A stretch of 64,000 bases of DNA, taken from positions 1,823,501 through 1,887,500 of the forward strand of contig CAJHZI010000240.1 of assembly GCA_905160935.1 (NCBI GenBank), given 5' to 3'. Both the position numbers and the translations under genes were made by a program. Under the pieces are notes generated by a model. It searched no databases. It was not told the DNA's origin and saw nothing but the letters and a program-made list of their open reading frames with translations. How positions within the stretch are numbered: position 1 is the first letter of the stretch; every line of letters begins with the position of its first letter. The DNA comes from Enchytraeus crypticus (taxonomy: Eukaryota > Annelida > Clitellata > Enchytraeida > Enchytraeidae). This document shows positions 9,496 through 17,236 of the stretch, piece by piece.

Positions 9496-10897
9496 TTATT
9501 TAGCCAAAAATTCCAATATCTGATATACTGCTTACTACCATCTGATTCTATCGACCAAATTCTATCATGATATACAACTGCATAAGCTGTAGTATTTGCG
9601 GGAGCATTTGCACTAAATTTAAATGTTACTCTGATATCTACAACAGTATTTTAAGTCTCTCAGACTGTTTCGATACATCAAATACGTATAGCCTAAACAA
9701 CTTCTTATAAGCTTGATACGATATACAATCATTCTCTTCTTCATCTTCAGAATAACTTTTCTTAAATTCTTTAAACGAATTATAAAATTGAGCATACTGA
9801 TTACTGTCATAATTAGTTATATAATCATTGCTAGGATATCTTTCACTATTCAATTCAACATAAGCATTAATTACTTGCACATTAGCATTAAATATAGCAT
9901 AATTAGTTTCTGCTTGATTAGCTGTTGGAGATTGAAAGCCTACAACGATATACCTAGGTTTTTCGATACCTGAAGCTATAGATAATCTCCAAGCAAATTC
10001 AGTAGCTTGGGGAACAATAGTGTTCTCAGATTTCTTGCTCATAAAACAAAGCGGAAACGATTCTTTTTTCTTAATGTAATCATTTAAAATTCCTCTTTCT
10101 TCTAAACTTACTGTAACTACTGGAATATGCCATTGTATCTTAGTTAAGTTTACCTTACCAGCATTAGCAACTCCACCATTTCGTATTATTGCCTGAGTAT
10201 CAGTTTGTCTAGGAAAAGCAATTGAATGCTTACATCCATAAATAATCTTTCTATATTGTTTACAGAAATTAAATATAAATTCTAAAGGAATTTTGAATGC
10301 AAATGATCCAGATGTATAATTTCTTCTTTCTTCAAATCCCTTATTTTGATTGATCAGTCCATCTGTTAATCTCGTAACAGTTGTTTGTAAAGCTGTTAAT
10401 ATATTAGCAGCAGTATTTCCTGGAATATCTCCTGCTACTAAATTCACAATTTCACTCAAAGTTTGAGGTGTTCCATTACCAGAATCTAAACTCCAACATT
10501 GATCCATTCCATTGAAACTATTACTTTTAGTCAATAATGCATCTATTGTTGTAGTGTGACCTGGATATTGAAATCTCTCAACTTCATGATCTCCTATATG
10601 ATATCTTGCTTCGCTAAAGAGATACATCATAGCATTATTTTGTAATGCTACTAAACTATTTGCAGCATAAGTTTGATTAGTAGTAGAATCTTGTAATTGT
10701 CCTTCAATATAAAGAAAACTCTTACAAGGTAATGACCAGATATCTTCACTTAAAATTTGAATTCTAATTTCTTGTCCATTCGCATTAAGAGCAGTTCCTT
10801 GAGATGGATCATAAACTCTGTATTGAAACTTTTCTACAGATTCATCATAATTAAAAGATTTTTTAAGCTCCAAATAAGACTCCTTTACTTTCTCCAT
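9492..10897 (-). pseudogene. MCP: Major capsid protein, double jelly-roll, frameshifted near its end
   Basis: 419 residues are open from the ATG at 10897 (TAATAAATGG). Length, composition and position between protease and minor capsid genes match the Polinton hexon-like double jelly-roll capsid protein. A single-base loss at about 9647-9652, in the run AGTATTTTAAG, shifts the frame. The next ~50 codons, including the final strand, continue in the next frame to a TGA at 9494-9492 that overlaps the ATG of the following gene. Only this lesion is seen, so it is young. The protein would form the capsid facets. The truncated form probably does not assemble properly. Confidence 0.85.
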
Positions 10898-10912
10898 TTA
10901 TTAATGAAAAAA

Positions 10913-11212
10913 CTAAACGTAAGCAAATCCAGTTCCAATTTTAAATTGATTAATTCTATCAACAATATTTTGTAACTCAGGTTTTCTTTTATTCCTTATC
11001 TCTTGAACAATTGCTTTTGTTGAATCAGCAAACTTTACAGTATTTGCTATTGCTTCTGTTGGAGAGTTAATACCAATGTCTTTAGGTAAAGATAAAACTT
11101 TTGAAATATCTACAAAACCTTTACCGCTTACATAACCTCTATTTCTACAATGACAATAACCCTTTCCGCATATTATTTTTCTACTTTCTTTTCTCTTTAG
11201 CTTGAGACCCAT
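10913..11212 (-). CDS. Small basic Polinton protein of unknown function
   Basis: 99 residues, uninterrupted, starting in TAAATGG. The N-terminus is strongly basic (LKRKESRK) with a Cys cluster (CGKGYCHC) and glycine repeats (GYVSGKGFVD). The C-terminus is helical and ends GTGFAYV, similar in style to the GKGL tails of virion peptides in this group. It lies directly upstream of MCP. A DNA-condensing core protein is plausible by composition, but I do not recognise a family. Confidence 0.5.
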   Translation of the reverse strand: MGLKLKRKESRKIICGKGYCHCRNRGYVSGKGFVDISKVLSLPKDIGINSPTEAIANTVKFADSTKAIVQEIRNKRKPELQNIVDRINQFKIGTGFAYV

Positions 11213-11281
11213 TTAATAGGGTATGAATTAGAATATTTGTATTATATGTTTTTTTCTTTTACAAACAAACCTACATAATAA

Positions 11282-11722
11282 ATGGAAGCCTTGAAGCTTG
11301 AGGAACAATCTTTAGTAAAAGCTATTATGCATCATCCAGAAGATTCCTTTCTAATTAGACTGCTAAAAATAAGGAATGAGGTTTGGTATAAGAAACTTAC
11401 AGATTTTACTCTAATTATGATTTATTATTCGTATCCAGATAATGATGTCATAAGATCTAGAATACAAAATATAGAAGACTCTTTAGTAGCCGCATTATGT
11501 GATAGACCAGAAGATCCTCTTCTAGTTAGTCTGTTAGAAAAAAACGATTGATTTTAATAAACTTACAGAGGATACTTTAGAGGTTATATATTATTCCTAC
11601 CCAGCAACATATACTGCTATAATATCTAAAGTGACAAATGCGTCAGATCGATTAAAGGATCGAATGGAATTTGAAATCTACATGTATGGTGAAGAACTCT
11701 ATAATTTTGTGTATCCTGAGTA
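11282..11722 (+). pseudogene. Two-repeat Polinton protein on the opposite strand, frameshifted
   Basis: This rightward gene sits inside the leftward capsid block. It begins ATG in AATAAATGG at 11282 and runs open to 11551. A one-base slip in an A7 run (11538-11544) then moves the frame, and it continues from about 11550 to a TAA at 11722. It holds two copies of a ~45-residue unit, recognisable by (H/R)PED, LLxK and IYYSYP (e.g. LTDFTLIMIYYSYP and LTEDTLEVIYYSYP). I do not recognise the repeat. Possible roles, such as ankyrin-like or helical binding repeats, are speculation. Its strand separates it from the virion operon and may mark an accessory gene. Confidence 0.5.
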
Positions 11723-11728
11723 ATAACT

Positions 11729-12523
11729 TTATTTTACACTTCTAATATGAAATCTACATGTAATATTCTCTCCTCTAAAATCTATAGGTCTTCCATCTTG
11801 ATCTGTTATCCAAATACTAAATTCACTCAATGTTTTCCTGTTCAAAGGTAAATAAACAAGATTAACTGGCGATTCTACAATTCTAAAACCTGGCTGCACC
11901 TTAGGTCCAAATGAATATAGAACTGGAGATGATATTCCGTTAACAAACGATTCAGTTATACAATCGCAATTGACAAATATACTGTTAAACTCGATAATGT
12001 TAACAATATATTGTGATTCATTGCGTCCTACTGATAAAATTATATCATCAAAACCTAATATACTTCTCAGTGAATTAGGTATTGTGAAATCAACTTTATA
12101 GTGTGAATTTGTTATATCAATAATCGATTTCATTGTTGAAGTATTAGGTGATAAAGTTATATGATAAGCATTACTAGCAGAATCCCAATCTCCATTTAGT
12201 TTCATCAACCTTTGAATCTCATCATTTATTGCTTCAATTTGATATGCTCCAATTTCAATAGTTATTAATTTCCAAGTATTTCCACCATCTACTGAATACT
12301 TAAAATTATTATTTGCTAGTGTAATATTTGCAAAACTATATCATGTCTCTAAATTTACAAGTGCAATTTCTAGATCATAATCATTAAGAATAATAGGATT
12401 AGGAAATTTAATAGTATAAACTTCGGCTGAATTATCATAGGTTATCAGAATAGATTTAGATATAGACTTTTTCTGAAAGTAAGCAGAAATGGGTTCAAGT
12501 AAATTAATTAATTTCTGTTCCAT
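11729..12523 (-). pseudogene. mCP: Minor capsid (penton-like) protein with one nonsense codon
   Basis: One frame runs from the ATG at 12523 (AATAAATGG) to 11729, 264 codons, interrupted only by TGA at 12343-12341 (codon 61). The C-terminal half has the beta-rich look of the single jelly-roll minor capsid protein of Polintons (e.g. FRIVESPVNLVYLPLNRKTL and EFSIWITDQDGRPIDFRGE). That protein occupies the fivefold vertices. Position next to MCP in the same strand supports this. The TGA could be from Trp or Arg. Reading beyond it is otherwise intact, so the break is recent. Confidence 0.75.
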
Positions 12524-12529
12524 TTATTA

Positions 12530-13751
12530 TTATTTAATTTTGCATATAATGTTTCTTAGTTGATTCTTAGTTATTATTCCTTTATTGAATAAAATATCTA
12601 AAATAGCATTAATTTCATTAAACATACTTTTATTTCCTGCTGAATATTCCCCAATCAGAAGGTTTAATCTTTCTTTTAATGTATCTACATTACCTGGTAG
12701 AATTATTGTATTTAGTCCATTATCTATCACTTGAACATCTTTATCCAATTCATTCAATCTATTTAGTTTTGTAAGAACACTATGTACCTTTTTACCTACT
12801 GTTTTATGTTGCCTGTAATCTAATCCAGAATCAATGCATATTGTTAAATAATTATTCAAATCTGTATCTAATATTCTTTCATCTAAATTAGGATTAACTC
12901 TATTCAACAATAACTCTAAACCTTGTGTAAGAATATATTCTTTGTCTGCAATTTTAATTTTGTTATCTTTGAATAGAACATTGTATTTACCAAATTTTAC
13001 AGTATCAGGATCATTTTCTTCGTAATAAAAGATAGGTGAAACAGTTACGATTCCATGTTTACCTTTATTATTTATTCCAAGATTTCTTTTCATTAAACTA
13101 ACCATTACTTCTTTATACATTTTATTATCACTTGGACTTTTCCTGAAATACAGAATCTGTGTAAGTAGGTAATTGTACATCTTCTTCCTCCTCACATTCT
13201 GTGGCTTTAATCTTTTCTTGTATCCCATAATATTGTACGAGTGTTCTTAGATCATCGTCATTGAGATGATTTAAAGGCTCTAGTGTTTTTCTGTCTTTCT
13301 CATTTAGATTCTGTATACCATCAGGATGCATAATTTTCTTAACTAATTCTGGATAGTTATTTAATTTGCTAATTAATTCTGCTAATAATGGTTGTTTTGC
13401 TATTGAGCTGATAATATCTAAACCTTGTTGTCTAGTTTCTTCCTTACATCTCACTAAACCTCTAATAATATCTGCAAGTAAACGTGATGATCTATCATGT
13501 TTACCTTGTAAATCTGTTAACAATTGTTGAAACAAATCATCCGTTCTTGTTATCTGCTTACTGATAGTTAACTGTTGCGTATCTGTAATAGGTTTGTAGA
13601 TTTCTTTTAGTTCTGTGTGTACATTTTGTTTAGCGATAACTTCATCATCAAATCTTTTCCTTAATTTTCTATGCTGAGTAGATACCTTCTTGAGCAATTC
13701 TTGATTTTCTCCATTCATCAACTCTTCTTTAAACCTTACAATGGAATTCAT
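12530..13751 (-). pseudogene. Polinton protein of unknown function, split across two frames
   Basis: A 207-residue frame from the ATG at 13751 ends at 13128. A second frame, open from 13228, continues to 12530 and overlaps it. I read them as one ~400-residue gene broken by an indel near 13130-13140 (GGAAAAGT run). The first part is helical, charged and acidic near its end (ECEEEEDVQLPTYTDSVF). The second part has KYNVLFKDNKIKIADKEYIL and TQGLELLLNRVNP, a pattern I have seen in unassigned Polinton proteins of the PX type. Alternatives are two overlapping genes or programmed frameshifting. No catalytic motif. Confidence 0.55.
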
Positions 13752-13767
13752 TTATTAACTATATTTT

Positions 13768-14583
13768 TTAAAATGATGATAAGTTCAATTCTGGCTTGTA
13801 AAAAGAACCAATAATATCTTCACCGTTTAAATCTTTTATTTTATATGTTATAGGAGATGTATTGATAATTTGAGATACAGTGAATATTTCTTCAGTCCAA
13901 TTTGTTTCGTAACCTTTTGAAAATAATTTTTTATATTTATAAATTCTAACTCTATCACCTATTTTAAATTTTGGTTTCTCGTTTGTAGGTTGTGGTATAT
14001 AGCTAATCTTGTGTTCATTTTCCAACTTTGATCCTTCAGTTGGAGTCATTTTAATTGTAGAATGAATTGTATTATTATATTCATGAATCAGTTTAGGTAA
14101 AGCATCTAAATATTTGTTACTACCTGTTTCAGTAAAATATCTCCACATCTTTTCTTTAATAGTTCTATTAAATCTTTCAATAACAACAGCCTTACCTTCA
14201 TTGAACGTTTGATATAACTCTATTTCATTATCAGTTAAGAATTTCTTAAATTCTTTGTTAATAAATTCCTTTCCTGCATCAGTCCATAATTTTTTAGGTT
14301 TTCTTTCTTTGAATAATTGTTGAAATAATTCAATCATTTGTTTACCTGTCTTAACTTTTATCGGTATTGCCCAACCAAATTTAGAGAATACATCTATTAC
14401 AGTGAGAATGTAATTAAATCCTTTATTTTGCTTTGCGTATTGTCTCATATCAACTAAATCTGCTGACCATATATCATCTATATTATACACTATAACTTTT
14501 CTTCGTTTAAATTTCTTTATTATGGGTTTGTGTAATTCTTTAGCTTCTTCGATTTTGTTTTTTTTAATATTCCTAAACCTAAT
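13768..14583 (-). pseudogene. INT: Retrovirus-type integrase lacking its N-terminus
   Basis: The DDE core is complete. Residues are numbered from the GTG at 14490: D11 (ADLVDM), D71 (LWTDAGKEF) and E105 (VVIERFNRT), with D-x33-E spacing usual for Polinton integrases. A basic C-terminal SH3-like region follows (KFKIGDRVRIYKYKKLFSKG). It would insert the element by strand transfer. The frame stays open upstream to 14583 through ELHKPIIKKFKRRKV, the usual linker before the core. It then meets a stop without any ATG, and this part overlaps the end of the PLA2 gene in another frame. The N-terminal domain (about 70 residues) is therefore missing, probably by deletion. Confidence 0.85.
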
Positions 14584-15068
14584 TTATATTTTGTAGCTAT
14601 AATCGGTTTGATAACTGCTTTACCTAATTTTTCATTAAAATTCAAATCTTTAAGATTATCAAGTTCTTGTAGCATCTTCTTATCTGCTTCATGCCTAGTT
14701 CCCTTTCCTAAATCAGAATCTCTATAAGCTAAATCATGTTTTAAACAAACTTCATCAACTTTATTTATAGGCTTTGACCATTCTTTTGGTGTGTCATCAG
14801 GATTTAATCTTTCTTCTAGCTTTGTATTGGGACCACAGAATGAATACTTTTTACCTTTCAGAGTTCTAAGATGAACTTCAGTAGGTATTTTAGAAATTAC
14901 AGATGAAACTATATCTCCTCCAGTTTTAGACTTTGATATAAATCTATTCTTTTTAGATCCACAAACTTCACATATACCTTTAAGTATTGGTTTATTATTT
15001 TTAGTTATGGATTCAATTAAGTCTAAAGTTAAAGTCTTACTTTTACATTTAAGACAATATATTTCCAT
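14520..15068 (-). CDS. Zinc-ribbon plus phospholipase A2 protein
   Basis: 182 residues, uninterrupted. An N-terminal zinc ribbon is formed by C5-x2-C8 and C33-x2-C36. It is followed by a parvovirus-VP1-type phospholipase A2 domain. The calcium loop is YSFCGPNT (75-82) and the catalytic pair is CLKHDLAY (H111, D112), with a following acidic helix (HEADKKML, D129). Such domains help particles escape endosomes in parvoviruses, and PLA2 has been noted in some Polinton/adintovirus genomes. A basic tail (KKTKSKKLKN) ends at a TAA at 14520-14522. Its last ~20 codons overlap the truncated integrase frame, so its own natural C-terminus may be altered by the same deletion. Confidence 0.8.
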   Translation of the reverse strand: MEIYCLKCKSKTLTLDLIESITKNNKPILKGICEVCGSKKNRFISKSKTGGDIVSSVISKIPTEVHLRTLKGKKYSFCGPNTKLEERLNPDDTPKEWSKPINKVDEVCLKHDLAYRDSDLGKGTRHEADKKMLQELDNLKDLNFNEKLGKAVIKPIIATKYKLGLGILKKTKSKKLKNYTNP

Positions 15069-15083
15069 TTAGTGGAATGAAAA

Positions 15084-15377
15084 TTAATTCAATTGAATAT
15101 AAGATGAGCAGTTTGGAATATATCCAGAAATCTCAGCGTATGTGTATTTAGAATTTTTTCTAACGGTGAATAAAAATTTATTTTTTGGGGAATTTAGAGA
15201 AATATATGAAGCTATTAGTTTAGTGGCAAACATTTCAAATTTTTCATCATTAGAGATGTGTGTACATGTGATAATATAAGTATCTCCAAATTTAGTATTT
15301 TTTATCGGTTTATATCCGACCACAAAATAAGATTGATCAATTTGTAAATCGGCAAGCTTCAGAAGTTGTGCGTCCAT
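15084..15377 (-). CDS. Small Polinton protein, possible OB-fold
   Basis: 97 residues, uninterrupted, starting TAATAAATGG. The order DQSYFVVGYKPIKNTKFGDT then YIITC, with alternating strands and a terminal YAEISGY, recalls short OB-fold-like proteins encoded next to Polinton replication and packaging genes. That family motif, KxxNTKFG, is usually unannotated. Single-stranded DNA binding during protein-primed replication would fit, but this is inference from pattern alone. Confidence 0.5.
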   Translation of the reverse strand: MDAQLLKLADLQIDQSYFVVGYKPIKNTKFGDTYIITCTHISNDEKFEMFATKLIASYISLNSPKNKFLFTVRKNSKYTYAEISGYIPNCSSYIQLN

Positions 15378-15392
15378 TTATTAGCTGAAAGA

Positions 15393-16316
15393 TTATATGA
15401 AAGCTTTTTCATGACGCTTCGATTTAATATGTTTGGCATGACTAGAGCTTAACATTGTTAGGTTGCAAGATGTACAAGTTTTTGTAGCTCTACGTATTCT
15501 ATCTATAGGTTGTGATATTATATTTTCAACTAACTGTACGGGTTGTTTAAGTTCTAATTGAAATCTATATTTTTCATTGAGATTTGATTTAGATTTATCA
15601 ATAACTAAATATCCATATTTCTTAGACCATGCTTGTTCACATAACTGTCTAAATTTATTAATATCTTTAAAATCAACGCTTGCTCCAGAATCTCTATATA
15701 GATTATCGGTGTCCCCGGGATCTAGATTGAATAATATTAGGAAATTAGAATTTGATCTAATAGTATGTCTTGGTAAATGATAATAATTTTGAGAAATGTA
15801 TATGCAATCGATATTATTATGCCTGCTTCTAGTAAAGAATGCGCCAGGTGCCGATTGATTCTTATCTGTCATAATATCGTCAAATATTATTAGATTCTTG
15901 TCCTGTTTATCAAACTCTTTAGGATCTGGAATATCATTTGGATCTTCATAATATTCACAAGATATATCTCCTTTCTCCTCATCTTCTAATTCTTGTGCAA
16001 GTCCTGCCGCTATAACTTCTGGCTTTTCATCGCGTTCATTAATCATAGAATTATGCATTAGGATTTCTGTTATATCAGACTTTGGTAATTTATTATCAAA
16101 GCCAGCTTTTAGTATTTGATATTCTGGTTGATGAAGGGATCTTCCAAATACATATAGTTTATTGTAATCTAACATATCTTCCTGAAGTAGCATCCGCATA
16201 AGTAAAGCCGTTTTCCCGGAACCCGATTGTCCGATTATTAAGCATCGGAATGACTCCGGAAATATATCTGAATGCTTCTTACTCTTCTTAGATGTCCAGT
16301 AATACTTCGCTTCCAT
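15393..16316 (-). CDS. ATP: FtsK/HerA-type genome-packaging ATPase with C-terminal zinc finger
   Basis: 307 residues, uninterrupted. Walker A GQSGSGKT is at 29-36 and Walker B LIIFDDI at 142-148. A sensor-like segment (DCIYISQNYYHLP) follows, as in the A32-like packaging ATPases of Polintons, virophages and large DNA viruses. The enzyme would pump DNA into the preformed capsid. An acidic insert lies at 100-135. The C-terminus adds a C2H2 finger (CTSCNLTMLSSSHAKHIKSK) followed by RH, possibly for DNA contact. It starts in GATAAATGG. This is one of the undamaged genes of the element. Confidence 0.9.
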   Translation of the reverse strand: MEAKYYWTSKKSKKHSDIFPESFRCLIIGQSGSGKTALLMRMLLQEDMLDYNKLYVFGRSLHQPEYQILKAGFDNKLPKSDITEILMHNSMINERDEKPEVIAAGLAQELEDEEKGDISCEYYEDPNDIPDPKEFDKQDKNLIIFDDIMTDKNQSAPGAFFTRSRHNNIDCIYISQNYYHLPRHTIRSNSNFLILFNLDPGDTDNLYRDSGASVDFKDINKFRQLCEQAWSKKYGYLVIDKSKSNLNEKYRFQLELKQPVQLVENIISQPIDRIRRATKTCTSCNLTMLSSSHAKHIKSKRHEKAFI

Positions 16317-16369
16317 TTATCTGTATAAACTCCACTTAAAAATATTTCAAATAAATATTTACCTATTAA

Positions 16370-16615
16370 ACGAGAGTAGAGTTTGGAAAGCAAAATATAC
16401 TTGGTTCAAGATTTAGTGGTGGATCAGGATTTACACCTTATAAATTTACAGAACCTCCAGTTGTCATTTGTCAGTTAGTTAGATCAGCTCGATATGGTCA
16501 GGATTGGGCTCTGCATATTAACCCGTGTAATATTACAAAAGATGGTTTTCAATATCTAGTAGAAGGTCATTATAAACAAGGTGATCAATGTCATTGGGTA
16601 GCTATTGGTGATTAG
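16370..16615 (+). pseudogene. Short coding remnant without a start codon
   Basis: An 82-codon plus-strand frame, bounded by stops, contains no ATG. It has protein-like composition (ARYGQDWALHINPCNITK, YLVEGHYKQGDQCHWVAIGD). It lies between two leftward genes. It could be the last exon of a spliced rightward gene or a truncated gene. I do not recognise the family. Confidence 0.3.
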
Positions 16616-16671
16616 TATATCTTTTAAATTCATAACCTGGTGTTATTTCAATATTTTGTAGAAGTATCTTG

Positions 16672-17142
16672 TTAAAAGTCATCATCATTATATAAAGACT
16701 CATAAAGTTCCAAGCCATGGCAACCGAAACACCAACCCTTATCTTCACGCGTATATCCTACGACTTCTTCACTATTATAACAGATATTACAAAACCTGTT
16801 CCAATACCACTCTGGATAAGGTTTATGCCTACCATATATATGATATATTAAATCGAGAGTATCAAACGTAAGTTTATCAGGATTAACTCCATTATCCACT
16901 AGGTACTCCAAACAGTCATCATCATCGTCTGATAAATTATCTGTAAGTTTCCTTATTAATAATTTTCTCACGGCTGTATCTGCCAAACTTCTCACTTCTT
17001 TGAAATTACGTACTCGTTTTAGCAAGTCATTAAGAAAAGCTTTGAATTTAGGATTCCTATTTAAAACTGGCCTATTTACGCACTCTGAAAGAGTTAACTC
17101 TTGAGTTGCATAAGTCGTAAGTCCTAGTTTATAACGCCTCAT
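16672..17142 (-). CDS. Zinc-binding Polinton protein divergent from polB
   Basis: 156 residues, uninterrupted. A helical basic N-terminal half is followed by an acidic stretch (SDDDDDCLEYL) and a four-cysteine C-terminal module (FCNIC...GWCFGC) that would bind one zinc. It shares a 91-bp bidirectional promoter with polB, and both starts lie in the same inverted ACTATAAATG motif. Co-expression with the polymerase suggests a replication or early regulatory role. I know no named family for it. Confidence 0.6.
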   Translation of the reverse strand: MRRYKLGLTTYATQELTLSECVNRPVLNRNPKFKAFLNDLLKRVRNFKEVRSLADTAVRKLLIRKLTDNLSDDDDDCLEYLVDNGVNPDKLTFDTLDLIYHIYGRHKPYPEWYWNRFCNICYNSEEVVGYTREDKGWCFGCHGLELYESLYNDDDF

Positions 17143-17236
17143 TTATAGTACACAAGTTTACTTGAAAGAAAATATAATACACAATATTTAAAGCGTTCTA
17201 TATTTTTCTTTTATGTAATTTTGTGTACTATAAATG
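17140..17236. promoter_or_regulatory. Bidirectional promoter bounded by an inverted repeat
   Basis: TTGTGTACTATAAATG (17221-17236) ends in the polB start codon. Its perfect reverse complement (17140-17155) ends in the start codon of the divergent zinc protein. Between the arms lie 65 bp of AT-rich DNA. Two identical, oppositely facing 16-bp boxes are best read as matched promoter or translation-start elements for an early gene pair. Confidence 0.65.

Noticed and set aside
14490-14490. GTG at 14490 as the true start of the integrase
   Set aside because: The frame continues upstream with conserved integrase linker residues. Eukaryotic starts are ATG, so the N-terminus is missing rather than starting here.
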